From an uncultured Clostridium sp. (GTDB taxonomy: Bacteria > Bacillota > Clostridia > TANB77 > CAG-508): DNA of 64,000 nucleotides. The stretch lies in the NCBI GenBank assembly GCA_947575605.1, contig CANPNZ010000006.1, positions 26,475 to 90,474 on the forward strand, read 5' to 3'. Below, in pieces: positions 1-9,617 of the stretch; positions within the stretch are counted from its first letter, which is position 1; the number at the start of each line of letters is the position of its first letter. Made by a program: the position numbers and the translations under genes. Below the pieces are notes generated by a model. That model was not told the DNA's origin. It saw only the letters and a list, made by a program, of their open reading frames with translations, and searched no databases.

Positions 1-403
1 TTCTAACTAATACATTTCCTATATTATGAAAAGGTCTTTTGTTTTCCGTAAAATACGTAGAAGATAATCGATCTCCAATTACCATATCAGCATTCCTTTC
101 TAATACGGCTGCACACATTTCTTTCGCATATTCTGCTGGATAAGTATCATCTCCATCTGTCATGATATAACACTCAGCATCAATATCACGAAACATACTC
201 CTGATAACATTCCCTTTTCCTTGTTTTCTTTCATAACGTACAATGGCTCCTGCTTGTCTAGCTATTTCATCGGTTCCATCTTTTGAATTATTGTCATACA
301 CATAGATAGTTGCTTCTGGCAATTCTCTTTTAAAATCTTCAATTACTTTTTGAACGGTTTTACTTTCGTTATAACATGGTATTAATACGGCTATTTTGTC
401 CAT
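1..403 (-). CDS. GT2 family glycosyltransferase, N-terminal part (runs off window)
   Basis: The first 134 residues of a GT-A fold glycosyltransferase of family 2. It opens MDKIAVLIPCYNES, the usual nucleotide-sugar binding start, followed by YVYDNNSKDGTDEIA and a metal-binding acidic segment, MTDGDDTYPA. Such enzymes transfer sugars from nucleotide or polyprenyl donors during cell-wall polysaccharide or glycolipid synthesis. An AGGAGGA ribosome site lies 7 nt upstream of the ATG. It is the last gene of a minus-strand run with the three surface-glycan genes to its right. The C-terminus is outside the window, so membrane segments and acceptor specificity cannot be judged. Confidence 0.85.
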   Translation of the reverse strand, partial: MDKIAVLIPCYNESKTVQKVIEDFKRELPEATIYVYDNNSKDGTDEIARQAGAIVRYERKQGKGNVIRSMFRDIDAECYIMTDGDDTYPAEYAKEMCAAVLERNADMVIGDRLSSTYFTENKRPFHNIGNVLVR

Positions 404-415
404 TTTGATTTCCTC

Positions 416-1561
416 CTATATTTTCACAAATTCTTTTACTAATTTTTCACATTTTCTATCAAATTCTTGTTTCCAAACTTTATATAATTGCATAACTTCT
501 TTTTTATGTTCTAGTACTTCTAATATTTTATCTTTTACATATTCAGCATCATCTTCTTTTTCTAAAATAACATATTCTCCTAATTTGGTTCCCACAAAAT
601 AATCGTTGTTATTGCCCAATAAACAAGGTACTCCCATTTCAAAACTCTCTAAGGGAAACATTGGTGCATTTTCCGTAAAAGTTGGATAAATATTAATATC
701 ATTTTGTTGAATTCTTTTCATTAATTCATCATTAGGAATATAATCATTGATACTAGTTGTTTCTAATCCTAAAATTTCGGTAAATTGTTTGGCTCCTGCA
801 TTAATGGGAACCACATCTGCTATACTATTTGGTACTAATTTCATAGCACTTAATGCTGTATAAATATTTTTTAGTTCTCTGGAATCTGCATTATAGATTC
901 CAATTTTTGTTTTGTCATTTGAATGGTTTTCCATTTTATCTGCATTTTTTTTGTGTACATTATTTTGTAAGTAAAACGATTGAAACCCTACCTTTTTATA
1001 AAATTCATACATCGTACTTCTTACAAAAGCAAAACAATTAATTTTTCCCTGCTTATACAATTGCATTACTTGTTTATTCAAATTCCAAGTAAAGTCAGAA
1101 AAATATTCGTAACAATTTCCATGCCAAATTACTTTGGTTTGTATTTCTGGATTTTTCTTTTTAATTTCTTCAATTATAGATGTCCAACCATCACAAATTT
1201 GGCTAAAAATAACAGATTTAATAGAATTCTCTTCTATTGTTTGTGCGATTGTTTGTATTGGTTTTTTAGCATAAACATGCTCTAATGGTACAATATTTTC
1301 AAATAACCCCATAGTAGAAGCTGCTACACCTAACCAAGTTGGATTATAAAATACAATGTAGTCTTTCTCTTTATATTGTTTTATTTTTTCAATTGCTTCT
1401 TCTACTCTTTTGTTATATTGCTTGTTTTGTTGTTTTACTTCCTTACTATGCGTTATTTTATATTTTATGGTACTTAACAAATGATATAGCTTGCGTAACA
1501 CTTTATACAGGGAGCTATCTTTTTTGATAAAACTTTTGAAAAAACTTTTAATTTTTTGCAA
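416..1561 (-). CDS. glycosyltransferase-like protein (surface glycan cluster)
   Basis: A 381-residue protein with a basic N-terminal 45 residues and then a GT-B-like layout. A Rossmann-type stretch (YIVFYNPTWLG, around 68-78) is followed by IKSVIFSQICDGW. A C-terminal block, NIYPTFTENAPMFPLESFE, has the phrasing of the donor-binding half of GT4-like enzymes. It is clearly paralogous to the next gene upstream in the operon, which carries the matching TSFTEYVHPVFFISMELG block. Donor, acceptor and linkage cannot be read from sequence. It is cotranscribed with its neighbours (gaps 12-31 nt). An alternative is a non-catalytic accessory glycosyltransferase domain. Confidence 0.6.
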   Translation of the reverse strand: MQKIKSFFKSFIKKDSSLYKVLRKLYHLLSTIKYKITHSKEVKQQNKQYNKRVEEAIEKIKQYKEKDYIVFYNPTWLGVAASTMGLFENIVPLEHVYAKKPIQTIAQTIEENSIKSVIFSQICDGWTSIIEEIKKKNPEIQTKVIWHGNCYEYFSDFTWNLNKQVMQLYKQGKINCFAFVRSTMYEFYKKVGFQSFYLQNNVHKKNADKMENHSNDKTKIGIYNADSRELKNIYTALSAMKLVPNSIADVVPINAGAKQFTEILGLETTSINDYIPNDELMKRIQQNDINIYPTFTENAPMFPLESFEMGVPCLLGNNNDYFVGTKLGEYVILEKEDDAEYVKDKILEVLEHKKEVMQLYKVWKQEFDRKCEKLVKEFVKI

Positions 1562-1592
1562 TATCCTCTTTCCTTTCTTATTTTTATAGCAA

Positions 1593-2576
1593 TTATTGAT
1601 TCATAAAATCTTCTATTGATTTTTGTGCTTGTATATTATATTCTTGTTTCCAATTCTGATATAGTTTTTGTATTTCCTCCTTATGAGCTAGCATGGTTTT
1701 TACCATTTCAGAATTGATAATAGGATTATCTTCTGTTGTAGTTACCACATATCTTTTTAATTCTTCTTTTTCTTCAAAAAAGTCCATATTATTTCCTATT
1801 AAGCAAGGAATTCCTAATTCCATACTAATAAAAAATACTGGATGCACATATTCTGTAAAAGAGGTAGCTACAATGGCATCATTTTTACTTAGTTTTTGTA
1901 TGAGTTCTTTTTCTTCTATTTTGTCTACTTTATCTGGAGAACTTGTAATTTCCATTGTATTTAAAAAATCTCCCATTCTCTCATCTAAGTCATTATAATT
2001 AAGGTGACAATTATCAATAAATTTAGCCATACATAATTGATTAAAAATGTTCTTGTCCCAAGTATAGTTTAATGGATAAATTCCTAGCTCTATTTTTTCC
2101 TTTGGTGAATGCGTCTTGATTTTCTTATCCTCTTCCAACGTATAATTTTCTTTCAAATAAGAACACGTATAACCTAAACTTTTATAGGTTTGATATTGAC
2201 CTTTTCTTAAAAAAGCGATATTTTGTATGATTCCCTCTTTTGCTAATTCCAATAATTTGAAAAAATTTTCTCGTTCATATTCATAATACAAAAGACTATC
2301 TTGTGTATGACAGATTACTTTGATTTTTAAGTTAGGATTTTGTTGTTTGATATCTTTTATTAACTTGTCCCAACCTATTTCTAGTCCAGAAAAAATAATT
2401 TGTTCGATTCCTTCTTTTACATACTGATCTATTATTTTCATGTTATTGTGATAATCAAACTCTGTCCACCCTAAGCTAATTGCTCGTGAATTCTTAAACA
2501 TATTCGTAATTATTATATTGTCTTCTGGCTTTTTGTCCCCAAATAATAAAATATATTTTTCTTTTTTGGTATCCAT
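1593..2576 (-). CDS. glycosyltransferase-like protein, paralogue of the 416-1561 gene
   Basis: A 327-residue protein that lines up with the downstream gene over its whole length: KYILLFGDKKPED at the start, IEQIIFSGLEIGWDKLI in the middle, and IPCLIGNNMDFFEE near the C-terminus, matching VPCLLGNNNDYFVG there. It lacks the basic N-terminal extension of its paralogue. The tandem arrangement suggests duplication, with the two acting on successive steps or as a heteromer. The start lies 11 nt after the HAD gene and its Shine-Dalgarno is weak, so translational coupling is likely. The family is not certain. Confidence 0.55.
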   Translation of the reverse strand: MDTKKEKYILLFGDKKPEDNIIITNMFKNSRAISLGWTEFDYHNNMKIIDQYVKEGIEQIIFSGLEIGWDKLIKDIKQQNPNLKIKVICHTQDSLLYYEYERENFFKLLELAKEGIIQNIAFLRKGQYQTYKSLGYTCSYLKENYTLEEDKKIKTHSPKEKIELGIYPLNYTWDKNIFNQLCMAKFIDNCHLNYNDLDERMGDFLNTMEITSSPDKVDKIEEKELIQKLSKNDAIVATSFTEYVHPVFFISMELGIPCLIGNNMDFFEEKEELKRYVVTTTEDNPIINSEMVKTMLAHKEEIQKLYQNWKQEYNIQAQKSIEDFMNQ

Positions 2577-2587
2577 TTATTTTCAAA

Positions 2588-4489
2588 TTATCCCTTTCTT
2601 AAAATTTTTCTTATCGTAGATTTTACCTTTAATAAAGCTTTCATGTATCCCATATTATGATACACAATAAAGGCTTCTTTCCATGTTTCCTCTCTTAATT
2701 TATTTCTGCACTTTAAAATATTTAATTTTTCTATGATAGATAATTTTTTTTCTTTTTCTACATATTCTGCACTCCCAAAAGTATCGTTAAATACCATACT
2801 ATAATAGGCTTCAATCAATTCTTTGCTTGGATTAGTTTTTATGCTTCTGATTAAATCATATACATATTGTTTGGTTTCTTCTGCTTGATAAGGATGATAT
2901 TTCATATATTTATTGATGATTTTTGCTCCTTCTATCATTCCTTGTTGTAATGGTTTAATATATTGTTTTACAATATCCATCTCTTCCGTTTTTGCTTTTC
3001 TAATAGCTTCTCCTTGTTGATATTCAATAACACTAGCCGTTCCTGGATTATAAATCCATTCTAGTAAAGTAATCATATCCGATACTTCATTATCTCGTAT
3101 CATTTTATCATCAATAAAACTTATTTTATGCACATTTTCTGGTTGTAAATTGTAAAAATCATATAAAGTCAAATAATATCCATCTATTTTTTTATTCGTA
3201 AATATATGAGCTAAATTATCTTGTATGGTTCCTCTCCACCCAATATCTACTACAAACATTGGCTCTTCGTTATTGGTAATTCCTTTTTTCTTTTCAAAAT
3301 ATGTTAATAATTCTTGTCGTTTTCTTTTTAAGTCTTGGTTTATTTTTTCTACAAATTCTTGATCCACACATAATTTTTGAACTCTAATATCAAACCATGG
3401 CTCAATAATATCTTCTTTTGCATCAATTTCATATTTTTTTAAAAAAACTTCATATGGTTTTCTATCAATAGCTAATGTTTTAAATAAAGCTTGTATGCTT
3501 TGTTTTCTATATTGTGACCACAATCGTAATAATTCTAAGATGGAAAATTCTTTCATAGAAGCTGAAAAGGTTGCCATTCTACTAACTTCTAAAGTATCAC
3601 ATTCTGGTATTGGCACACCAAAAGGATTGCTTTCTTGGATTAATTCATGTATTTTAATGAATGTTTCTCCTTCTCGTGTAAAATAGTATACCTTTGGTAT
3701 GTTATTTTTAATAGCATATTCTACAATACTATACCCAAAAAAATACAATAATGGTGCTAAATCTACTCCCGTATTAAATAGCTTGTCCTGTTTTTTGATG
3801 GATAACAAATCAAATTCAAATTTTCTCCCTTTTTCTGGAATAAAATTAAATTCTGTTTTAGTTGTTTTAATGGTTTCAATTCCTAAGCTTTTTGCCATTT
3901 CAATGTCTGAAAATTGGTTATCTCCTACATGGATGTGTTCTTCTGGTTTAATTCCTATTTCTTCTTCTGCTTTTTTAAATAAATTTCCTGTTCTCTTATT
4001 TAATAAATAATCAGCTGAACTATATATTTTTTCAAATTTTACTGGTAATTCTAAAGAATCTAATAATTCTTTTAATGCTTCTGCTCCCATATAAAAATCT
4101 GATATACAATATTTCTTTAAGTCTTTATATTTTTCAAAGATTGGTAAAATTTCTGGATTGATGAAAATTACTCTTTTTTCTTGTTCTATTTCTTCTCTTA
4201 ATAATTCTTCTGAAATATCTTTTATTTCTTCTTTAAAAATTTCCTTTTGCAATTTTTGGAATACTTCTAAAATTCTACATTCTTCATCGTTTCCTTCTTC
4301 TTTATTTCTTTTACATTGTTCTGCTTCTATATCATTTCTTAATTTTAATATTTCATATATATTTTTATAATTTTCTTTTAATTTTTCTTCATATTTTAAA
4401 ATAATATATTTTGCAATATGCAATTTTGTTTCTTCTGGATGACATCTTCTTTTTATGATAGTATCCCATATGTCAAAACTTATAATCAT
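2588..4489 (-). CDS. HAD-superfamily hydrolase, COG5610-like, glycan-cluster type
   Basis: A 633-residue two-part protein. Residues 1-220 form a HAD phosphatase-like domain: FDIWDT with D6 and D9 as nucleophile and acid/base, CISDFYMG near 128-135, and HVGDNQFSD with D190 and D195. Residues 240-633 have a conserved start (YYFTREGETFIKIHELI) and no family I can name. This architecture is typical of predicted HAD proteins in polysaccharide and teichoic-acid loci. The Asp residues needed for phosphoryl transfer are all present. It is the first gene of the minus-strand glycan operon. The substrate is unknown. Confidence 0.65.
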   Translation of the reverse strand: MIISFDIWDTIIKRRCHPEETKLHIAKYIILKYEEKLKENYKNIYEILKLRNDIEAEQCKRNKEEGNDEECRILEVFQKLQKEIFKEEIKDISEELLREEIEQEKRVIFINPEILPIFEKYKDLKKYCISDFYMGAEALKELLDSLELPVKFEKIYSSADYLLNKRTGNLFKKAEEEIGIKPEEHIHVGDNQFSDIEMAKSLGIETIKTTKTEFNFIPEKGRKFEFDLLSIKKQDKLFNTGVDLAPLLYFFGYSIVEYAIKNNIPKVYYFTREGETFIKIHELIQESNPFGVPIPECDTLEVSRMATFSASMKEFSILELLRLWSQYRKQSIQALFKTLAIDRKPYEVFLKKYEIDAKEDIIEPWFDIRVQKLCVDQEFVEKINQDLKRKRQELLTYFEKKKGITNNEEPMFVVDIGWRGTIQDNLAHIFTNKKIDGYYLTLYDFYNLQPENVHKISFIDDKMIRDNEVSDMITLLEWIYNPGTASVIEYQQGEAIRKAKTEEMDIVKQYIKPLQQGMIEGAKIINKYMKYHPYQAEETKQYVYDLIRSIKTNPSKELIEAYYSMVFNDTFGSAEYVEKEKKLSIIEKLNILKCRNKLREETWKEAFIVYHNMGYMKALLKVKSTIRKILRKG

Positions 4490-4648
4490 TTTTCTACGTC
4501 CTCTCTTTTACTTCTCCCTTTTATTCTTCCTCATTCTATCATTTATTTATGCTAGAATCAAGTTATATTATAAAAATAAATTAATGTTCATGTATCTTGA
4601 TGTAATCCAAGTTTCATTTTGAAAGTGCAAATTCGAATTAAGCAGTAG

Positions 4649-4677
4649 TTGACTTAATGTTGTATTAATGATATAAC
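4649..4677 (+). promoter_or_regulatory. sigma-A type promoter for the 4713 gene
   Basis: TTGACT at 4649-4654 and TATAAC at 4672-4677 are separated by 17 bp, ending 35 nt before the start codon. It sits between two divergent transcription units. Confidence 0.6.
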
Positions 4678-4712
4678 ATGAATGAATCATAAAAAAGAAA
4701 GGAAGTAGGAAA

Positions 4713-5309
4713 ATGGAAGAAAAAAAAGTTACAAAAATAAGCTTATCAACATTCTTTTTAATTTTGGCAATTATTTTAATTATTATAATGGGTATATTTA
4801 TCTTTAAACTTTATGCGGAAAGAACGGAACTCACTGAAAAATCAATAAAACAGGAAGAAAAAATGTCAGACCTTCAAAATAATGTTGATAATTTAACATC
4901 TAAATTAAATAATATATCTTCTTCAATTAGTACCGAAAATACAACCAACAATATAAGTAATAACACGACATCAACCGAAGAAGAACACGCAAATATTCCA
5001 CCTGATTTATCAATTTATCTAGGCATGTGGGTAGATCCAACATCTAATGATTCGTTATATGTATATAGTATAGATAATAATGAAATTATGTTTGATTTTA
5101 TTGTTAATGGAAAATCGATCGATTTTCATACAAGAGCAACACTTAATGGAAATACAGCTTCTTTTGTTATAAAAGATGGTAATAATTCTTTAAACGGTAA
5201 AATAACATTAGAAAATAATCAAATAATTCTTAATATTATTGATTCAACATTTGATAATATATCTAAAGGCACTATTACATTTTCAGATTATTGGGGACTT
5301 CAAAACTGA
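4713..5309 (+). CDS. membrane-anchored coiled-coil protein, unknown function
   Basis: A 198-residue protein. The first 12 residues are charged, one hydrophobic helix follows at about 13-33, then a heptad-rich coiled coil (36-75), a Ser/Thr/Asn linker, and an extracellular domain from about 93 with alternating beta-like segments. An AAAGAAAGGAAG ribosome site precedes the ATG. It stands alone between its own promoter and terminator. The gene at 5399-6151 has the same anchor plus coiled-coil plan on the other strand, although the outer domains do not look related. No catalytic motif is visible and I do not recognise the family. Confidence 0.65.
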   Translation: MEEKKVTKISLSTFFLILAIILIIIMGIFIFKLYAERTELTEKSIKQEEKMSDLQNNVDNLTSKLNNISSSISTENTTNNISNNTTSTEEEHANIPPDLSIYLGMWVDPTSNDSLYVYSIDNNEIMFDFIVNGKSIDFHTRATLNGNTASFVIKDGNNSLNGKITLENNQIILNIIDSTFDNISKGTITFSDYWGLQN

Positions 5310-5360
5310 TATTGAAACTATAAAATGACTTCAAAACAATGATAGCATATCAATTGAATT

Positions 5361-5393
5361 AGAGAGAATGTATAACATTCTCTCTGTTTTTTT
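5361..5393 (+). terminator. intrinsic terminator
   Basis: A perfect 11-bp stem (5361-5371 with 5375-5385), a 3-nt loop and a run of seven T. It ends the 4713 gene. Confidence 0.85.
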
Positions 5394-5398
5394 AATTA

Positions 5399-6151
5399 CT
5401 AATTGATATATTGTGATACATCATAATAATTATTATCCTTATCAATTGCTATCGCTGAACTATCCGCCCAACCTGAATTTGATAATTCTACTTTTTGTAA
5501 TCTTATCATGTCCTTTAATTCTTTGATAGCTCCTTGTGTGCTTACTTTATCAAGCATATTTTGTAACTTTGAGTATTCTACGGTTCCATCTTCCATTAAA
5601 AATACAAATATAATTCCCATAAATTGGTGTTCATCAGAAATTATACAAGCATCTACTACTTTTTTAGTAAAACCATTTATTTTCTGTTTTGTTCGGTTTA
5701 TCTTTGTTTTACTAATATCTAATCCATATCCTTCAAATACGCTTTTTGCATTTAAACCAGTAGTTATCGTAGGTACTCCATTTTCAATATTGATGAGAAA
5801 GCTTTTACTATCATCTGATATATTCAAAGTATAATTTACGGAAGTATCCGTCTTTTTAGCATTTGAGGTAAATAGAGATGGTATCACAAATTTAGCTGTT
5901 TCCCTAGTCTTATTTTCTACTATCTCATTTGCTTTCACTGTATTATTAGTTATTGTGTTTTCTGGTTCTGAATTTTTTGCTATTATTTCTTCATTCTCTA
6001 TTTTTTGGTTTGTAATTGTACTCTCTAATTCAGCTATTTTTGTATGATTCTTGTATAATAAAAATCCTCCTATTAATAATAAGATTAAAATAATGATTAT
6101 ACTTATAACAACGCCTAAGCTTACTTTTATAGAATTTTTTTCTTCTTTCAT
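5399..6151 (-). CDS. membrane-anchored coiled-coil protein, unknown function
   Basis: About 250 residues from the ATG at 6151. Upstream in-frame ATGs exist at 6163 and 6211, but the AAAGGAG site abuts 6163 and best serves 6151. A single hydrophobic helix spans roughly residues 12-32, then a short coiled coil (35-60) and a soluble outer domain. Its architecture matches the divergent gene at 4713, so both may be cell-surface proteins with related roles. No enzymatic motif was recognised. Confidence 0.6.
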   Translation of the reverse strand: MKEEKNSIKVSLGVVISIIIILILLLIGGFLLYKNHTKIAELESTITNQKIENEEIIAKNSEPENTITNNTVKANEIVENKTRETAKFVIPSLFTSNAKKTDTSVNYTLNISDDSKSFLINIENGVPTITTGLNAKSVFEGYGLDISKTKINRTKQKINGFTKKVVDACIISDEHQFMGIIFVFLMEDGTVEYSKLQNMLDKVSTQGAIKELKDMIRLQKVELSNSGWADSSAIAIDKDNNYYDVSQYIN

Positions 6152-6369
6152 ACTTACTCTCATCTCCTTTTTATTGGTAAAAATCATATCATAGTATACT
6201 ATCTCATTCAAGTATTTTGTTAAAAATTATGTCATTTCGTTTTCAATTTTAAAAAACGGATTGACAAATTTTCATAATTATCTTGTTCGGAAACTCATAC
6301 TACTAGAAAAAATTTCTGTACCATGTATTTTTATATAATAGGAAAATATTACTTTTCTATTATATAAAA

Positions 6370-6399
6370 GGAACCCACAACTTGTCCTTGTGAGTTCCC
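6370..6399 (-). terminator. terminator after guaB
   Basis: A GGAACCCACAA arm pairs with TTGTGAGTTCC around a 7-nt loop. On the minus strand a T-rich tail follows. Confidence 0.7.
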
Positions 6400-6405
6400 T
6401 TCTTT

Positions 6406-7911
6406 TTATTTATATTGATTATCAATTTCTTTCAAAATAACATCATGTGCTCCACCCTCTGTAATGCTAATATCAGACACTAACGTCAATCTTGCTTTTT
6501 CGTGAAATTCTGGAATGGTAATACATCCACAGTTGCACATAGTTGATTTAATTTTAGCAACGGTAATGGCTAAATTATCTTTTAAGCTACCAGCATAAGG
6601 AATATAAGAATCTACTCCTTCTTCAAAAGAAAGTTTTTTAGCACCACCCATATCGTATCTTTGCCAGTTTCTAGCTCTATTCGAACCTTCTCCCCAATAT
6701 TCTTTTACAAAAGCATTTCCTTTTTTGATTACTCTTGTTGGGCTTTCATCAAATCTTGCAAAATATCTTCCCATCATAACAAAATCGGCTCCTAAGGCTA
6801 ATGCAATTGTAATATGGTAATCATGTACAATTCCACCATCAATACATAATGGGATATAAATTCCTGTTTCTTCAAAATATTCATCACGAGCTGCTGCTAC
6901 ATCAATTAGGGCAGAGGCATTTCCACGTCCAATTCCTTTTGTTTCACGAGTGATACAAATAGAACCTCCTCCTACTCCTATTTTTATGAAGTCTGCTCCC
7001 GCTTTTGCTAAATACATAAATCCTTCCCTATCGACTACGTTTCCTGCTCCTATTTTGACACTATCTCCATATTTTGCTCTTACAAAGTCTATCGTATTTT
7101 TTTGCCAGATAGAATACCCATCAGAAGAATCCATACAAATCAAGTCTACTCCCGCTTCTACTAGGGCTGGTATTCTTTCTTCATAATCTCTTGTATTGAT
7201 ACCAGCTCCTACAATGTATCTTTTATTTTCATCTAGTAAAGAATTTGGGTTATTTTTTCTTTCTTCATAATCTCTTCTAAATACTAAATATTTCAATCTT
7301 TCTTCATCATCTAAGATTGGTAAACAAGCAATTTTATTTTCCCAAATTAGGTCATTGGCTTCTGATAAACTAATTCCTTCATGAGCCCATACTACTTTTT
7401 CTTTTGGTGTCATAAATTTGTCAATTGGTTCTTCAAAATTATCTCTTGATACTCTATAATCTTTGTCTGTTACTAATCCAATGAATTTTCCTCTAGCCGT
7501 TCCATCGTCTGTAATGATTACTGTTGAATGTCCTGTTTCTTCTACTAAATCAATCACTTGTTTTAAGGATGTCCCTGATTTTACATTAGAATCACTCACT
7601 ACAAATCCTGCTTTATGTTTTTTTACATGTCTAACCATTCTCGCTTGTGATTCAATGGATTGTGAACCATAAATGAAGGCAACTCCCCCTTCTCTTGCTA
7701 ATGCAATTCCCATTTCTTCTCCTGATACCGCTTGCATAATAGCTGATACCATTGGTACATTGGCATAGTATTTTGCCTCTTCTCCTTTTTTGTATTTTAC
7801 TAATGGTGTTCTTAATGATACATTGGTTGGTATACATCTTTCATCTGTTAAATTTGGTAATAATAAATATTCATTGAATGTTCTTGAAATATCTCCTACA
7901 ATTTTTGCCAT
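6406..7911 (-). CDS. guaB: IMP dehydrogenase, Tritrichomonas-like type
   Basis: A 501-residue enzyme that oxidises IMP to XMP with NAD+, the committed step of GMP synthesis. The TIM barrel is interrupted by a CBS-type pair at about 100-220. The active-site loop reads [11 protein letters not shown] with catalytic Cys319, and the mobile flap RNWQRYD carries the Arg418-Tyr419 dyad. From memory these are the residue numbers of the Tritrichomonas foetus enzyme, and long stretches match it ([22 protein letters not shown]). It is monocistronic, with its own promoter and a palindromic leader. Confidence is high on the function. Confidence 0.96.
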   Translation of the reverse strand: MAKIVGDISRTFNEYLLLPNLTDERCIPTNVSLRTPLVKYKKGEEAKYYANVPMVSAIMQAVSGEEMGIALAREGGVAFIYGSQSIESQARMVRHVKKHKAGFVVSDSNVKSGTSLKQVIDLVEETGHSTVIITDDGTARGKFIGLVTDKDYRVSRDNFEEPIDKFMTPKEKVVWAHEGISLSEANDLIWENKIACLPILDDEERLKYLVFRRDYEERKNNPNSLLDENKRYIVGAGINTRDYEERIPALVEAGVDLICMDSSDGYSIWQKNTIDFVRAKYGDSVKIGAGNVVDREGFMYLAKAGADFIKIGVGGGSICITRETKGIGRGNASALIDVAAARDEYFEETGIYIPLCIDGGIVHDYHITIALALGADFVMMGRYFARFDESPTRVIKKGNAFVKEYWGEGSNRARNWQRYDMGGAKKLSFEEGVDSYIPYAGSLKDNLAITVAKIKSTMCNCGCITIPEFHEKARLTLVSDISITEGGAHDVILKEIDNQYK

Positions 7912-7951
7912 TTTTTACTCCTTCCTTCCTCATTTTTAGTTTTAAAAAATA

Positions 7952-7968
7952 AGATGTATGATACATCT
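7952..7968. promoter_or_regulatory. 17-bp palindrome in the guaB leader
   Basis: Two 8-bp arms around one centre base form a perfect palindrome between the guaB promoter and its start codon. It may be a repressor operator or a short leader hairpin. Which of the two cannot be told from sequence. Confidence 0.45.
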
Positions 7969-7990
7969 CTCTCCTTTTTCTTATTTATCT

Positions 7991-8019
7991 ATTATACTAT
8001 ATGATTTTCATTTTGTAAA
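7991..8019 (-). promoter_or_regulatory. guaB promoter
   Basis: On the minus strand, TTTACA (8019-8014) and TATAAT (7996-7991) are spaced 17 bp, about 80 nt upstream of the guaB ATG. Confidence 0.65.
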
Positions 8020-8032
8020 TAGGTAAACGCAA

Positions 8033-8058
8033 AAAGAATGCCATTTTCGACATTCTTT
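8033..8058 (-). terminator. terminator after rpmA
   Basis: An 8-bp stem (AAAGAATG with CATTCTTT) with a 10-nt loop, followed by TTTTT on the minus strand. It closes the rplU-rpmA operon. Confidence 0.7.
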
Positions 8059-8107
8059 CCCCTATCCTTTTATTTTTAATTATTTATGTAGAAATTTCTG
8101 AAACATT

Positions 8108-8368
8108 TTATTGTTCTACTGGATAAACACTTACTTGTTTTTTATCTCTACCTTTTCTTTCAAATTTTACAGTTCCATCGACTAATGCATATAGTGTGTC
8201 ATCACTACCTTTTCCTACATTTGTTCCTGGATGCATTTTGGTTCCTCTTTGTCTTACTAGGATATTTCCTGCTAAAACAAATTGACCATCAGCTCTTTTT
8301 ACACCAAGACGTTTAGATTCACTCTCTCTACCGTTATGGCTGCTACCTTGACCTTTCTTATGAGCCAT
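8108..8368 (-). CDS. rpmA: 50S ribosomal protein L27 without the usual Firmicutes N-terminal extension
   Basis: An 86-residue ribosomal protein of the peptidyl-transferase region. It begins [16 protein letters not shown], the already mature form. Most Firmicutes encode a short leader ending in FFAS or similar that the Prp protease removes, with the prp gene between rplU and rpmA. Here the start codon is placed directly at the mature N-terminus with a good AAAGGAG site, and no prp lies in the 56-nt gap after rplU. The rest ([21 protein letters not shown]) is standard. Confidence 0.97.
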   Translation of the reverse strand: MAHKKGQGSSHNGRESESKRLGVKRADGQFVLAGNILVRQRGTKMHPGTNVGKGSDDTLYALVDGTVKFERKGRDKKQVSVYPVEQ

Positions 8369-8424
8369 GCTTTCTCACTCCTTTCGGTTTCTTTGACATT
8401 TATATCATTCGATTTTATTTCTAA

Positions 8425-8796
8425 TTAAGCTTCCGCTTTTTCAGCAACTTCTTCCTTTTTTGCTGTTGTTTCTGCTTTTTTAGCTGCTGTTTTTATAGCT
8501 GTAATTTCCACTTTTGTGTATGGTTGTCTATGTCCTTGTTTTCTTCTATAATTCTTTTTAGGTTTCATTTTGAAAACAATGATTTTTTTAGCTTTACCAT
8601 GTGAAACTACGGTTCCTTCTACTTTTACTCCTTTTACATAAGGATTTCCAATTTGTACTTTTCCTTCATCCGATACAAAGACTACGTTATCAAATGTGAT
8701 TTTTTTACCTTCCTCTGCATCTAATTTTTCAAAAAATACAACATCTCCTTCTGCTACTTTGTATTGTTTTCCACAGCTTTCAATGATTGCGTACAT
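8425..8796 (-). CDS. rplU: 50S ribosomal protein L21 with Ala/Lys/Glu tail
   Basis: A 123-residue protein. The first 103 residues are a normal L21 ([32 protein letters not shown]). About 20 further residues form a low-complexity charged tail rich in Ala, Lys and Glu. It is the first gene of the rplU-rpmA operon and is preceded by a structured leader. Such tails are common on ribosomal proteins and probably disordered. Confidence 0.97.
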   Translation of the reverse strand: MYAIIESCGKQYKVAEGDVVFFEKLDAEEGKKITFDNVVFVSDEGKVQIGNPYVKGVKVEGTVVSHGKAKKIIVFKMKPKKNYRRKQGHRQPYTKVEITAIKTAAKKAETTAKKEEVAEKAEA

Positions 8797-8905
8797 TTAA
8801 AATGCACCTCCCTTATTTGTATACTCGCTAATCCTTATTCTTCAGGCAATTAACACTTGGTTAATATTTAGGAGCCTTGACTAAGCGGATTACAGTTATC
8901 AATTT
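8797..8905 (-). ncRNA. candidate L21 leader (autoregulatory ribosomal-protein leader)
   Basis: The rplU upstream region is structured. A TAATCC segment near the 5' end pairs with GGATTA near the 3' end, and TTAAC...GTTAA forms an inner hairpin. GGCTCCT and GCCTGAAG-like boxes lie between, as I remember from Firmicutes L21 leaders. Position and layout fit; a covariance-model search would decide. Confidence 0.6.
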
Positions 8906-8915
8906 TAACATATTT

Positions 8916-9494
8916 CTACTTATTTGTCAATTGTTTTTCCAAATTTTCTAATGCCCTTTTTCGGTGACTGATAGTATTTTTTTCTTCTTTGCTTATTTCC
9001 GCATAGGTTTTTCCATTTTCTAGTTCAAAAATAGGATCAAATCCAAAACCAGTTTTTCCTCTTGGTTCTTCCGCTATTCTTCCTTCTACTTCTCCTTTAC
9101 CTATGATGAATTCTCCTTTTTCATAATAAGCTATGACACACTTTACGGTTGCTTTTCTTTCTTCCCCTCTTACATTTTTCATTTTTTCTAAAATAGCATC
9201 ATTTTTTTGTCTATCTGTTGCTTTTTCTCCTAAGAATCTTGCTGTATTTACTCCTGGCCAACCATCAAAGGCTTCTATACATAAGCCACTATCATCTGCT
9301 ATACATGGCATATTCGTTTTTTGTGCTATCTCTTTTGCCTTTTTTCTAGCATTCCCTTCAAATGTTTCTTGGTCTTCTTCTACTTCTATTTCACAATTTA
9401 TGTCTTTTAAACTTAGTAACTCATAATTTTTTAATATTTGTTTGATTTCTTCTAGTTTTCCTTGATTACTGGTTGCAATGACTATTTTTTTCAT
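8916..9494 (-). CDS. rdgB: XTP/dITP pyrophosphatase (RdgB/HAM1)
   Basis: A 192-residue house-cleaning enzyme that hydrolyses dITP and XTP to monophosphates, keeping deaminated purines out of nucleic acids. Signature segments are IATSNQGKLEEI at the N-terminus, CIADDSGLCIEAF, GFGFDPIF and SHRKRAL. Length is normal for the family. Here it is followed by ribosomal protein genes. Confidence 0.95.
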   Translation of the reverse strand: MKKIVIATSNQGKLEEIKQILKNYELLSLKDINCEIEVEEDQETFEGNARKKAKEIAQKTNMPCIADDSGLCIEAFDGWPGVNTARFLGEKATDRQKNDAILEKMKNVRGEERKATVKCVIAYYEKGEFIIGKGEVEGRIAEEPRGKTGFGFDPIFELENGKTYAEISKEEKNTISHRKRALENLEKQLTNK

Positions 9495-9617
9495 TTTCTT
9501 TTATCCATCCTTATTATATACATTATAATCAACAACATATTTCTTGAACAAATAATAGTTTGATTTTTACTCTTTGGCTCGTTAGCCTAGTTATCTAGCT
9601 ATTGATGTACTTATTAT

